This document shows positions 1 to 8,759 of a stretch of DNA of 64,000 nt, one piece after another. Each line of letters opens with the position of its first letter. Position 1 is the first letter of the stretch. Location: contig JBOHLS010000001.1 of the NCBI GenBank assembly GCA_050729835.1, positions 124,001 through 188,000 on the forward strand, given 5' to 3'. The notes under the pieces are model-generated. The model saw only the letters and a list, made by a program, of their open reading frames with translations, ran no database searches and was not told the origin of the DNA. The stretch is from REEB95 sp050729835 (GTDB lineage Bacteria > Pseudomonadota > Alphaproteobacteria > ATCC43930 > CGMCC-115725). The position numbers and the translations under genes are program-made.

Positions 1-1958
1 ATCTCGGCGGCGGCACCTATGGCGTCGCTGCGGCTGCGCTCAACTATTTCAACAAATCGCTCGATCGGCTCAGCATCCCCGAAGCTGCATTCCTCGCCGC
101 GCTGCCCAAGGCGCCGAACAACTACGATCCGCGGCGCCATCCCGAGGCCGCCAAGGATCGCCGCGACTGGGTGATCGACCGCATGGCCGATGCCGGGTTC
201 ATCACCGTGCCACAGGCGCAGGCGGCGAAAGCCGAGCCGATCGTGCTGCGCCAGCGCGACGCGACCACGATGGTGCGGGCCGATTATTTCAACGAAGAGG
301 TGCGTCGCGAGCTCATCGATCGCTATGGCCAGCGCAAGGTCTACGAGGGTGGCCTGCTGGTGCGCACCAGCCTCGATCCGACGCTCCAGACCGCGGCGGA
401 CAAAGCGCTGCGCGCCGCGCTCGAGGCCTACGACCGGCGCCATGGCTGGCGCGGGCCGGTGACGCGCATCGCGATCGAGGACGACTGGCAGGCGCGGCTT
501 GCCGCGGTGCCGGTGCTGGCGGGCGCCGCCGATGTCGGCTGGTCGCTGGCGGTGGTGCTGTCGACGGCAGGCGATGCGGCGACGATCGGTTTCGCCGACG
601 GCAGCGAGGGACAGATTCCCTACAGCGAGCTGCGCTGGGCGCGGAAATACATCAACGACGATGCGGTCGGGCCAGTGCCGGCGACCGCGGCGGCGGCGGT
701 GTCAGCGGGTGAAGTGGTTCTGGTCGAGCGGCTGGATGCGGCGGGCAAGTCCTACGGGCTGCGGCAGATTCCGGCGGTCTCGGGGGCCTTGGTGGCCATG
801 GACCCGCATACCGGCCGGGTGCTGGCGATGAGCGGCGGCTTCAGTTTTGCGATCAGCCAGTTCAACCGGGCGACGCAGGCGAAGCGGCAGACCGGTTCGG
901 CGATCAAGCCGTTCATCTATCTGGCGGCGTTGGATCACGGTTTCACGCCGTCGACGCTGGTCTTGGACGCGCCGTTCGTGGTGGATCAGGGGCCGGGGCT
1001 GCCGAAGTGGAACCCGACCAATTACGAACACCGGTTTTATGGCCCGGTGCCGCTGTTCTTCGGGCTGCAGGAATCGCTCAACCTGGTGACGGCGCGGGTC
1101 GGAACGACGGTGGGGTTGCCGATCATTCAGGACTACTTGGTCAAGCGCTTCGGCATCCTTGACAACATGCCGCTCGAGGATTCGTACATCCTGGGCGCCG
1201 GCGTGACTACGCCACTGCGGCTGACGACCGCCTATGCGATGCTGGTGAACGGCGGCAAACAGATTCATCCGACCTTCATCGACCGGGTGCAGGACCGCAA
1301 CGGCAAGACGATCTATCGCGCCGATGACCGGCCGTGTGATGGTTGCAACAACGTCGCGTGGACGGGCCAGGCGCCGCCCGAACTGCCCGACACGCGGGCG
1401 CAAATCGCTGATCCGCGTAGCTGCTATCAGATCGTTTCGATGCTCGAAGGCGTGGTGCAGCACGGCACCGGACGGATCGTGTCCTCGATCGGCAAGCCAC
1501 TGGCGGGCAAGACCGGGACAACCAACGAGTCCGAAGACACCTGGTTCGTCGGCTTCTCGCCCGATCTGGCCGCCGGGGTCTATGTCGGATTCGATCAGCC
1601 GCGCAGCCTAGGCAAGCACGAGGTCGGCGCCACCGTTGCCGCGCCCGCCTTCCGCGACTTCATGGCCGCCGCCCTCAAGGGCAAGCCGGCCATCCCCTTC
1701 CGTATCCCGCCGGGGATCGAGCTGGTGCGGATCGATGCGCACACCGGACGTTTGCCGACGAACGGCGACCGCAACGTGATCTGGGGCGCGTTCAAGCCCG
1801 GCACCGAGCCGACCAGCGAGCCCGGCCAAGTGGTCAGCGGCAACGGCATCACGCTCGGGATCGGCGATCTGACACCGAATGACGATGCGAACGGCGACCA
1901 AGCGGGCGGCGGCAATGCGCAGCCGGCTCCCCGCAGCGGCACCGGCGGCCTATATTAA
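1..1958 (+). CDS. mrcA: Penicillin-binding protein 1A, C-terminal part (5' end outside window)
   Basis: Class A penicillin-binding protein that polymerises glycan strands and cross-links peptidoglycan in the periplasm. The reading frame is open from base 3, so the gene starts upstream of the window. The first visible residues belong to the end of the glycosyltransferase domain (LGGGTYG...AALPKAPNNYDP). The transpeptidase domain follows, with the SxxK motif in TGSAIKPF, an SLN-type motif (ESLNLVT), and the KTG motif in GKTGTTNE. A Gly/Asp-rich tail ends the protein. prfB starts 33 bp downstream on the same strand, an mrcA-prfB order seen in many alphaproteobacteria. The frame is intact throughout. 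The family call is very secure; the symbol (mrcA/ponA) is by family. Confidence 0.95.
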   Translation, partial: LGGGTYGVAAAALNYFNKSLDRLSIPEAAFLAALPKAPNNYDPRRHPEAAKDRRDWVIDRMADAGFITVPQAQAAKAEPIVLRQRDATTMVRADYFNEEVRRELIDRYGQRKVYEGGLLVRTSLDPTLQTAADKALRAALEAYDRRHGWRGPVTRIAIEDDWQARLAAVPVLAGAADVGWSLAVVLSTAGDAATIGFADGSEGQIPYSELRWARKYINDDAVGPVPATAAAAVSAGEVVLVERLDAAGKSYGLRQIPAVSGALVAMDPHTGRVLAMSGGFSFAISQFNRATQAKRQTGSAIKPFIYLAALDHGFTPSTLVLDAPFVVDQGPGLPKWNPTNYEHRFYGPVPLFFGLQESLNLVTARVGTTVGLPIIQDYLVKRFGILDNMPLEDSYILGAGVTTPLRLTTAYAMLVNGGKQIHPTFIDRVQDRNGKTIYRADDRPCDGCNNVAWTGQAPPELPDTRAQIADPRSCYQIVSMLEGVVQHGTGRIVSSIGKPLAGKTGTTNESEDTWFVGFSPDLAAGVYVGFDQPRSLGKHEVGATVAAPAFRDFMAAALKGKPAIPFRIPPGIELVRIDAHTGRLPTNGDRNVIWGAFKPGTEPTSEPGQVVSGNGITLGIGDLTPNDDANGDQAGGGNAQPAPRSGTGGLY

Positions 1959-1991
1959 TGCGACGTTCCATGCGCCATCCGAAGGTGACCG

Positions 1992-3135
1992 ATGCGGGCT
2001 GAAATCGAAGCGATTGCCGAGGAGATTCGCCGCTCCCTGGCGCTGCTGCGGAGGCATCTTTGACTGGGACAAGTCCAACGCGCGCCTCGTCGAGCTGAAT
2101 CGCGCCGTCGAGGCGCCGGATTTCTGGAACGATTCCGAGCGCGCGCAGAGCTTGATGCGCGAACGCACACGGCTTGAAAAAGGCGTCGGCGGCTATCGCC
2201 GCATCGAGCAGGAGCTTGCCGACACGATCGCGCTCGCGGAAATGGCCGAGGCCGAGAGCGATCAGGCCATGCTCGACGAGGCCCAGAAGACGCTGGCCAA
2301 GCTGCGCGACGACGTCAAGGCGCGCGAACTCGACAGCCTGCTGTCGGGCGAAGCCGACGGCAACGACGCCTATCTCGAAGTGCACGCCGGAGCGGGCGGC
2401 ACCGAAGCCCAGGATTGGGCGGAGATGCTCCTGCGCATGTATATCCGCTGGGCCGAGCAGCACGGTTACAAGGTCGAATGGATCGAGGAAAGCGCGGGCG
2501 AGGGCGCCGGCGTCAAATCGGTGACCGTCCGCGTCATCGGCGAGGACGCTTACGGCTGGCTCAAGACCGAAAGCGGCGTGCACCGGCTGGTGCGTATCTC
2601 GCCCTTCGACGCGAATGCCCGGCGCCAGACCAGCTTCGCCTCGGTCTGGGTTTATCCCGTGGTCGACGACAAGATCAACGTCGAGGTGCAGGACAAATAC
2701 CTGCGCGTCGATACCTATCGCTCATCGGGCGCGGGCGGCCAGCACGTCAACAAAACCGATAGCGCCGTGCGGATGACCTACACGTCGCCGGGGCAGGAAC
2801 CGGTGGTGGTCGCCTGCCAGAGCGAACGCTCGCAGCACCAGAACCGTGCCAAGGCGACGGCGATGCTCAAGGCGCGGCTTTACGAGAACGAGTTGCAGAA
2901 GCGCGAGGCGCAGGAAGCGGCGATGAACGCGGCCAAGACCGATATCGGCTGGGGCCATCAGATCCGCTCCTATGTCCTTCAGCCGTATCAGATGGTGAAA
3001 GACTTGCGGACTGGCGTCGAAATCGGCAATACCGGCGCGGTGCTCGATGGTGACATCGACCGGTTCCTCAAGGCGTCGTTGGCGGCCCGCATCAAGGGCG
3101 CCGATGCCACCGCCAAGGCTTCGCCGGCGTCTTAG
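1992..3135 (+). CDS. prfB: Peptide chain release factor 2, expressed by programmed +1 frameshift
   Basis: Release factor that recognises UGA and UAA stop codons and triggers peptide release on the ribosome. ATG 1992 follows a GAAGGTG ribosome site and opens a 23-codon frame ending in TGA at 2061-2063. The rest of the protein is in the +1 frame from GAC 2062, giving about 380 residues in total, the usual RF2 length. The codon-reading tripeptide SPF (VRISPFDAN) and the catalytic GGQ (GAGGQHVNKTDSAVR) are both present. A conventional reading would miss the N-terminus or start in the wrong frame. The frameshift makes RF2 synthesis self-limiting: when RF2 is abundant, the internal UGA is read as a stop. 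Confidence 0.96.
2050..2064 (+). promoter_or_regulatory. prfB programmed +1 frameshift site
   Basis: GGAGG at 2050-2054 lies three bases before the slippery codon CTT (2058-2060), followed by TGA C. This matches the classic RF2 recoding signal: an internal Shine-Dalgarno-like element at fixed short spacing, a CUU slip codon, and a poor-context UGA. The ribosome slips one base forward onto UUU and continues with GAC. Confidence 0.93.
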
Positions 3136-3412
3136 TCCTTCGCCGTAAGTATTTGGAATAGCTAAGAGATTTTCGGCGGGTCAGTTTTTGTCTTAAAACT
3201 AAGACAGATTAACCACGAATGAGTCATGGAATCCAACAGGTTAACCATGACTTCTTACTACCCAATTTAATTATTGTATGATAAATAATCCCTTAATCGG
3301 GGATACTCGCCAAAAGCCATTTCGTGTCAGCAGCCATGATCGACATAATCGCCGGCATCCCGGTGGACGCCAGGCTATTGCGGGATTCGTCGCGAGCGTG
3401 GCCGCGCCGGGC
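3136..3412. other. Intergenic AT-rich stretch with two inverted repeats
   Basis: This stretch has no convincing gene and is much more AT-rich than its neighbours. It contains a 6-bp stem GTCTTA/TAAGAC with loop AAAC at 3190-3205, and an 8-bp stem AGTCATGG/CCATGACT at 3222-3252. Neither is followed by a clean T-run on the plus strand, so they are only possible terminator or regulator sites for the end of prfB or the small minus-strand gene next to it. Confidence 0.4.
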
Positions 3413-3583
3413 TCAAATCATCGGGAAGCCGAATCCGAGGAGCGCAAAGCCGGCCACCAGCAAGTCGCCGCCCCAGCGCTCGAGCTGCGGCTGGCGCACG
3501 GGAAACTTCGTCGCCGCCAAGGCCGAGGCCGCGCCGAGCACAAGGGCAATCACGCCGAGGATCAGAAACACCTTCGCCTCCAT
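3413..3583 (-). CDS. Small hypothetical membrane protein (56 aa)
   Basis: A short frame on the minus strand starting at ATG 3583-3581. The product begins MEAKVFLILGVIALVLG, a clear membrane segment at residues 5-24, and ends with a second hydrophobic stretch (LLVAGFALLGFGFPMI). The two are joined by a basic, polar linker. The pattern suits a two-pass inner-membrane miniprotein. A longer reading begins upstream but is not hydrophobic and looks non-coding. No strong ribosome site is visible before the ATG. I do not recognise a family. It is divergent from the multi-pass membrane protein at 3690. Confidence 0.5.
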   Translation of the reverse strand: MEAKVFLILGVIALVLGAASALAATKFPVRQPQLERWGGDLLVAGFALLGFGFPMI

Positions 3584-3689
3584 CTGCGAATTCGCACGGT
3601 CTCTTATCCAACAGTGCGGTAAAGATTCGGTTTCGCCGCTGTTCGGCGCCCGCGTCCTGCGGAACATCTGAAGCGGGCATGGCCAGGGC

Positions 3690-4715
3690 ATGATGCGTGT
3701 CGATTGGAACAATTTGAGCCGAATTGGAGCGGCCGCCGCGGCGACGGTGCTCGCGCCGAACGTTGCCGAGGCGCACGTCAAATGGTTTGCGCACTATTCC
3801 GTGCCGCAACAGCCGCTGCCGCTGCATCAGGTCTTCAACGCCACGTTCTGGCAGCTCAACATCACCGCCGCGATCGTGGTTTTGCTGATCGGCTATCTCG
3901 GCCAGCAGTCGATCGGCATCACGATCACGGGCTCGCTCGACCGGCTCGGCGCCGGGCTTAAGCCGCGTATCGAGGCGCTGTATCGCGGCGGCGGCGCGTG
4001 CTTCTTCACCGCCCTCTGGGTGCTCGGCGGCATCATCATGACGCCCGAGCTCAAGACCAACTGGTCATTCATTTCCTGGCTGCAGCTGGCGATGGCCGTG
4101 GGCATGTTCTGGCGGCGGACATTGCCGTTGTCGGCACTGGGCATCGCCTTTCTCTATGCCTACGGCGTCTATGCCTACGGCATCTTTCACATGCTCGACT
4201 ATCCGATCTTCCTCGGCGTCGCGGCCTATCTCGCGTTGACCGGGCTCGAGCTGGACTTTTTCGGCATGCGCCCGCTCGACGTCGCCCGCTGGACTGCGGC
4301 GCTGACGCTGATGTGGGCGGCGATGGAGAAGTGGGCGTATCCCGACTGGACCTATCCGGTGCTCGCCTCGCATCCCGAGATCACAATGGATCTCAATCCG
4401 CACTTCTACATGATCGCGGCCGGGACGCTCGAGTTTGGGCTCGCCTTTGCTTTGCTCTGCTCGCCGCTCGTCCGGCGGTTGGGCGCCCTGGTTCTCACCT
4501 TGATGTTCACCAGCGCGGTGCTCGATTTCGGCAAGATCGACGCCATCGGCCACTCGATGATCATCGTCATCCTGCTCGGGATTCTCGTCGACGAAAAACC
4601 CGAAGCCCGCCGCCCGCCGTTCATTGCGCCGATTGTCTATTGCGGCGCCCTGGCCGCCTATGTGGCCGCTTATTGGGGGTTGCACGCGGTTATCTACGGC
4701 ACGACGATCTGGTGA
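3690..4715 (+). CDS. Multi-pass membrane protein, possibly DoxX-like, function unknown
   Basis: A 341-residue protein with an N-terminal signal-like segment ending near AEAHVKWFAHYS, followed by about eight to nine hydrophobic helices. The helices include ITAAIVVLLIGYL and HSMIIVILLGILV. Acidic and aromatic residues recur near helix ends (TLMWAAMEKWAYPDW, LDFGKIDAIGH), reminiscent of DoxX-like integral membrane proteins. The AHVKWF start of the mature protein could place a histidine at the periplasmic surface. No enzyme motif was recognised. It stands alone, with about 95 bp before the next gene. Start chosen as the first of two adjacent ATGs. Confidence 0.75.
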   Translation: MMRVDWNNLSRIGAAAAATVLAPNVAEAHVKWFAHYSVPQQPLPLHQVFNATFWQLNITAAIVVLLIGYLGQQSIGITITGSLDRLGAGLKPRIEALYRGGGACFFTALWVLGGIIMTPELKTNWSFISWLQLAMAVGMFWRRTLPLSALGIAFLYAYGVYAYGIFHMLDYPIFLGVAAYLALTGLELDFFGMRPLDVARWTAALTLMWAAMEKWAYPDWTYPVLASHPEITMDLNPHFYMIAAGTLEFGLAFALLCSPLVRRLGALVLTLMFTSAVLDFGKIDAIGHSMIIVILLGILVDEKPEARRPPFIAPIVYCGALAAYVAAYWGLHAVIYGTTIW

Positions 4716-4810
4716 TGTCGATTTGGTGACTTGCAGTCGGCCGGCCGTGGAATAATTGTAAGGCCTGGAACCGTTATCCACGTGTTAGCGCGACTTTTTC
4801 GGGATCTCCC

Positions 4811-6703
4811 ATGTTCGAGCGGATTTGGCGCGGCGTCAGGGCGAAAGGCCCGACGGCTGCGCTGATGACTGCGACCGGGGTGGGGCGGTCGCGGCGCTGG
4901 CACGACCTGACGTTTGTTCTCAGGGTCCGCTGGCGGGCGTTGCTGCTCGGTCTCGAGCGCCGCCACCTGCGCAGCAACGAGATCGCGCTGACCCTACTGG
5001 GCGTCGTCGTCGGCGCCGCCATCGGTATCGGGGTCGTTATCCTCCGCCAAGTCTCGCAGTGGATTCACCAGGCCGCATTCGATCTGTCGCCCTCTCACTT
5101 GTTGAGCGAGGGGATCGGGTTGGCGTGGTGGCGGGTTTTGCTGGTGCCATGCGTGGGCGGTCTGGTCGTGGGAGTGACGACGCTGCTGGTGCGACGGTTC
5201 CGGCCGCGCGAGGTGGTGGACGCGATCGAGGCGAACGCGCTTTACGGCGGGAAGATGTCGCTGATCGACAGCGCGAACCTGACGTTTCTGACGCTGCTGT
5301 CGGGCGGGTTCGGAGCGTCGGTGGGGCTGGAGGCGGCCTATACGCAGATGGGGGCGGGGTTTGCCTCGAACGTGGGGGAGGTGCTGCGGCTGCGTCGGCA
5401 CGACATGCGGACGCTGGTGGGGTGCGGGGCGGCGGCGGCGATCGCGGCGGCGTTCAACGCGCCGCTGGCGGGCGCCTTCTATGCCTTCGAGCTGGTGATC
5501 GGGGCGTATTCGGCGCCGGTCCTGGCGCCGGTGACGGCCGCGGCGCTGGCCGGGACGTTCACGGCGCAGTTCATTGGGGGCTCGCAGCCGATCTTCTTCG
5601 TCTCGGAGTCGATCAAGATCAGCGGCTGGGACTATCCGCTGTTTGGCTTGCTGGGCGTGGCGGCGGCGGGGGTCGGAATCCTGACCATGCTGTGCGTGAC
5701 CTGGATCGAGCGCGGTTTTCGGCGCAACGCGATCCCGGTATGGGCGCGCCCGGCCTTGGGCGGGGTGGCGGTCGGGCTGATCGCGTTCTTCTGGCCGGAG
5801 GTTCTGGGCAGCGGGCATGGCGGAATCGAGATGGTGATCGCCAACAACTTCGCGCCGCTGGCGCTCATCCTGCTGGTGCCGGCCAAGGCGCTGGCCTCGG
5901 CGTTTTCGGTGGGCTCGGGCTTCCGCGGCGGGCTGTTCAGCTCGTCGCTGTTCCTGGGCAGCATCTTCGGGGCGGCGGCGGGGGCGTTCCTGTCGATGCT
6001 GCTGCCCGGACTCGGGATCGATCGGCTGGCCTATACGGTGGTGGGGATGGGGACGATGGCGGCGGCGATCATCGGTGCGCCGGTGACGATGATCCTGCTG
6101 ACGCTGGAGATGACGGCGAACTTCTACGTCGCGGTGGGGGTGACGGTGGGGGTGATCGTCGCCTCGATGATCGTGCGCTCGACCTTCGGCTATTCGTTCG
6201 CCACCTGGCGCTTCCATCTGCGCGGCGTGCCGATCCGCGGGGCGCAGGACGTGGGCTGGATCCGCGACCTGACGGTGCGCAAGATGATGCGGCGCGACAT
6301 CCATACCGTGCCCGAGACCCTGCCGCTGGCAGAGTTGCGCGCCCAATTTCCCCTAGGCGGCACCAACCGCGTCTTCCTGCTCGACGCCAAGGGCGACTAT
6401 GCCGGCATGGTGGTTACCGCCGACGCCCACAACCCCGACCTCGACGAGCGCCTCACCAGCCTGCGCGCCGCCGATCTGCGCCAGGCCGAGACCCAGTTCC
6501 TGCTCCCCCACCAGAACGTCCGCGCCGCCCTCGACCGCTTCGTCAGCGCCGAGGTCGAGGCCCTGCCGGTCCTCGCTAGCGCCACCGATCGCAAGGTCAT
6601 CGGCTACGTCACCGAGGCCTACGCGCTCCGTCGTTACAACCAGGAGCTCGAACAAGCCCGCGGCGACGAGTTCGCAGACCCCACGCTTTTCGGGCCGAGT
6701 TAA
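4811..6703 (+). CDS. CLC-type chloride channel/transporter with C-terminal CBS pair
   Basis: Integral membrane protein of the voltage-gated chloride channel family, moving Cl- (or exchanging Cl-/H+) across the inner membrane. The CLC signature regions are visible: GASVGLEAAYTQ (counterpart of GREGP), GSGHGGIEM (counterpart of GSGIP), and GSGFRGGLFSSSLFLG (counterpart of GxFxP). The hydrophobic core spans roughly residues 55-465. A cytoplasmic regulatory region with two CBS motifs follows (from about residue 490: VRKMMRRDIHTVPETLPLAEL, then QNVRAALDRFVSAEVEALPVL). At 630 residues it fits CLC proteins with a CBS tail. The ribosome site is weak. It forms its own unit between unrelated genes. Confidence 0.9.
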   Translation: MFERIWRGVRAKGPTAALMTATGVGRSRRWHDLTFVLRVRWRALLLGLERRHLRSNEIALTLLGVVVGAAIGIGVVILRQVSQWIHQAAFDLSPSHLLSEGIGLAWWRVLLVPCVGGLVVGVTTLLVRRFRPREVVDAIEANALYGGKMSLIDSANLTFLTLLSGGFGASVGLEAAYTQMGAGFASNVGEVLRLRRHDMRTLVGCGAAAAIAAAFNAPLAGAFYAFELVIGAYSAPVLAPVTAAALAGTFTAQFIGGSQPIFFVSESIKISGWDYPLFGLLGVAAAGVGILTMLCVTWIERGFRRNAIPVWARPALGGVAVGLIAFFWPEVLGSGHGGIEMVIANNFAPLALILLVPAKALASAFSVGSGFRGGLFSSSLFLGSIFGAAAGAFLSMLLPGLGIDRLAYTVVGMGTMAAAIIGAPVTMILLTLEMTANFYVAVGVTVGVIVASMIVRSTFGYSFATWRFHLRGVPIRGAQDVGWIRDLTVRKMMRRDIHTVPETLPLAELRAQFPLGGTNRVFLLDAKGDYAGMVVTADAHNPDLDERLTSLRAADLRQAETQFLLPHQNVRAALDRFVSAEVEALPVLASATDRKVIGYVTEAYALRRYNQELEQARGDEFADPTLFGPS

Positions 6704-6839
6704 GCGTCATTCGTTAACATTCGGTAGGGATTGACCGTGGATTACGCTGGCGGCAGCGGCAATTCCCCGGCAAACAGCCCATTTTAACCCAAATTTAGCC
6801 GCAATGCCTGCACTCTGGGCCTGGTTCTGCCTAGGGAAA

Positions 6840-8759
6840 ATGAGCGTGTCGCAGCAACCGCAAGCAAGCGCCGGAAGCGGATCGCGAACCGTCGCGCGTC
6901 TCGTCCGCACGATGGGCGTGACAATCCGCGGCAAGATTCTGCTCGCGTTTTTCACGCTCGCCGCCTTGACCGGGCTCCTGGGATTCTACGCGATCAACAA
7001 CGTCGTCAATTCGGGCCGGCTGGTGGTCGAGACCTACGACAAGCCGCTGATGTCGATCAGCTATGCGCGGCTCGCGTTGTCCAATTTCACGGCCATCGAA
7101 GTGGCCTTGACCGACCGGGTGGCATCCCACGATCCGGCACGCCAGCACGAGCTCGATGCGCGCATGGACGACCTGGCTTCGTCCGTGGCCGAGGATCTCG
7201 CCGTTACCGAGGGGCGGTCGCTGTCAACCCGCGCTGCGGCGGCGGCGCACGAGACAGCGGCAGCGATCGTCAACTGGAACAATCTGCGCCGCGAGCTGAT
7301 CAACGGCGTCGACGACGCAGCCGATCGCGAGACGCTGCTTGCCCGCGCCAAGGTCATCGACGACGATTTCGACAACCTGGTCGAGCTGACGGCGGAAGAC
7401 GGCTTCAAGTTTCGCGAAAGCGCGCTGACATCGATTGCGCGCTATCGGACGCTCAGCATCGCGGCGACCCTGGCCGCGGTGCTGCTCGGCGGCGTCATCG
7501 CCCTGCTTCTGGCGCGGCGAATGGTGCGCCCGATCGCGACGGCCTCGTCGGCCGCGCGCCGCATCGCCGAGGGCGAGCTCGATGTCGAGATCGGCACCGC
7601 AGGCAACGACGAGCTCGGCCAGTTGCTCGGCTCGATGGCGGTCATGCGCGACAACATCCGTGGCATGATGGAGCGCGAGATCGCCGCTCGGCGCTCGGCG
7701 CAGAATCGACTGGTCAACGCGCTCGAGAACAGCGCCGAAGGCGTCGTGCTCGCCGATGCGGGTGGTCACATCCTGATCGCCAATTCGCAGGTTACCGCGT
7801 TTTTTCCGACGCTCGCCGGCAGCTTGGCGCCGGGCGCGACGTTTCCGGAAATGCTCGAAAGCGCCCTGGCGCAGCCGCGCGGCGAGATGTGCGTCGACGG
7901 CGTTCGCTGGCTGCATTTGAGCCGTAGCACGACCTCGGAAGGCGGCTTCGTCGTGATCATCAGCGACATTTCCGCCCTCAAGGAGCGCGAGCTCGCACTC
8001 AGCACGGCCAAGGAACAGGCCGAGACGGCCAATCGCGCTAAGACCGAATTCCTCGCCAACATGGGGCACGAGTTGCGCACGCCGCTCAACGCGGTGATCG
8101 GTTTTTCCGAGATCATTGCCGGGGAGATGGTCGGTCCGGTCGGTCAGCCGTCCTACAAGGAATTCGCCAACGACATCATGCGCAGCGGCCGCCATCTGCT
8201 CGAGATGATCAACGACATCCTCGATTTCGCCAAGGCCGACGGCGGCAGTCTCGAGATCGTGCCCGAGCCCGTCGAGGCGCAATCGGCGATGGCAGAGGTC
8301 GCCGCGTCCTTCGCCCGCGACGCCGAGCGCGGCCAGCTGACCCTGGCCATCGCGCCGGATGAAGCGGGGCTTTGGCTGATGGCCGATCCGGTACGCTTGC
8401 GGCGCATCCTGCAACAGCTGGCTTCCAACGCGGTCAAGTTCACGGCAGCCGGCGGGCACATCACGCTGTCCGCCCGACGCGACGGCACGGGCTTCGTGGC
8501 GCTGTCGGTTGCCGACACCGGTATCGGCATGCGCGCCGAGGACATTCCGGTGGCGCTGTCGCCGTTCAGCCAGGTCGACAGCAGCCTGTCGCGCCGCTAC
8601 GAGGGCACCGGCATGGGGTTGCCGCTGTGCAAGAGCATTATCGAATTGCATGGCGGACGGCTGGAGATCGCCAGCACGCTCGGGCAGGGCACGACGGTCA
8701 CGGTCCTGTTGCACGAGGCGGCGCAAGCGCCCCAGGCCGCAACGGTGGCGTCGTGCTGA
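6840..8759 (+). CDS. Membrane-bound sensor histidine kinase (HAMP, PAS, HisKA, HATPase)
   Basis: Two-component sensor kinase at the inner membrane. From ATG 6840 it has a first membrane helix at about residues 30-50, a periplasmic helical sensor region, a second helix near 205-225, a HAMP domain (RRMVRPIATASSAARRIAEG), and a PAS-like segment. The HisKA box has the phospho-acceptor His410 (NMGHELRTPLN). The ATPase domain shows an N box (LASNAVKFT), a G1 box (DTGIGM) and a G2 box (GTGMGLPLCKS). No receiver domain or response regulator is adjacent, so the partner is unknown. The start could also be ATG 6804 (12 codons longer) or GTG 6846; AGGG precedes ATG 6840 at short spacing. It overlaps the next gene by 7 bp. 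Confidence 0.9.
   Translation: MSVSQQPQASAGSGSRTVARLVRTMGVTIRGKILLAFFTLAALTGLLGFYAINNVVNSGRLVVETYDKPLMSISYARLALSNFTAIEVALTDRVASHDPARQHELDARMDDLASSVAEDLAVTEGRSLSTRAAAAAHETAAAIVNWNNLRRELINGVDDAADRETLLARAKVIDDDFDNLVELTAEDGFKFRESALTSIARYRTLSIAATLAAVLLGGVIALLLARRMVRPIATASSAARRIAEGELDVEIGTAGNDELGQLLGSMAVMRDNIRGMMEREIAARRSAQNRLVNALENSAEGVVLADAGGHILIANSQVTAFFPTLAGSLAPGATFPEMLESALAQPRGEMCVDGVRWLHLSRSTTSEGGFVVIISDISALKERELALSTAKEQAETANRAKTEFLANMGHELRTPLNAVIGFSEIIAGEMVGPVGQPSYKEFANDIMRSGRHLLEMINDILDFAKADGGSLEIVPEPVEAQSAMAEVAASFARDAERGQLTLAIAPDEAGLWLMADPVRLRRILQQLASNAVKFTAAGGHITLSARRDGTGFVALSVADTGIGMRAEDIPVALSPFSQVDSSLSRRYEGTGMGLPLCKSIIELHGGRLEIASTLGQGTTVTVLLHEAAQAPQAATVASC

Noticed and set aside
4994..6346. 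450-residue frame on the minus strand opposite the chloride channel
   Set aside because: It is rich in Arg, His, Gln and Pro with no domain or membrane pattern. Long antisense frames are common in GC-rich genes.
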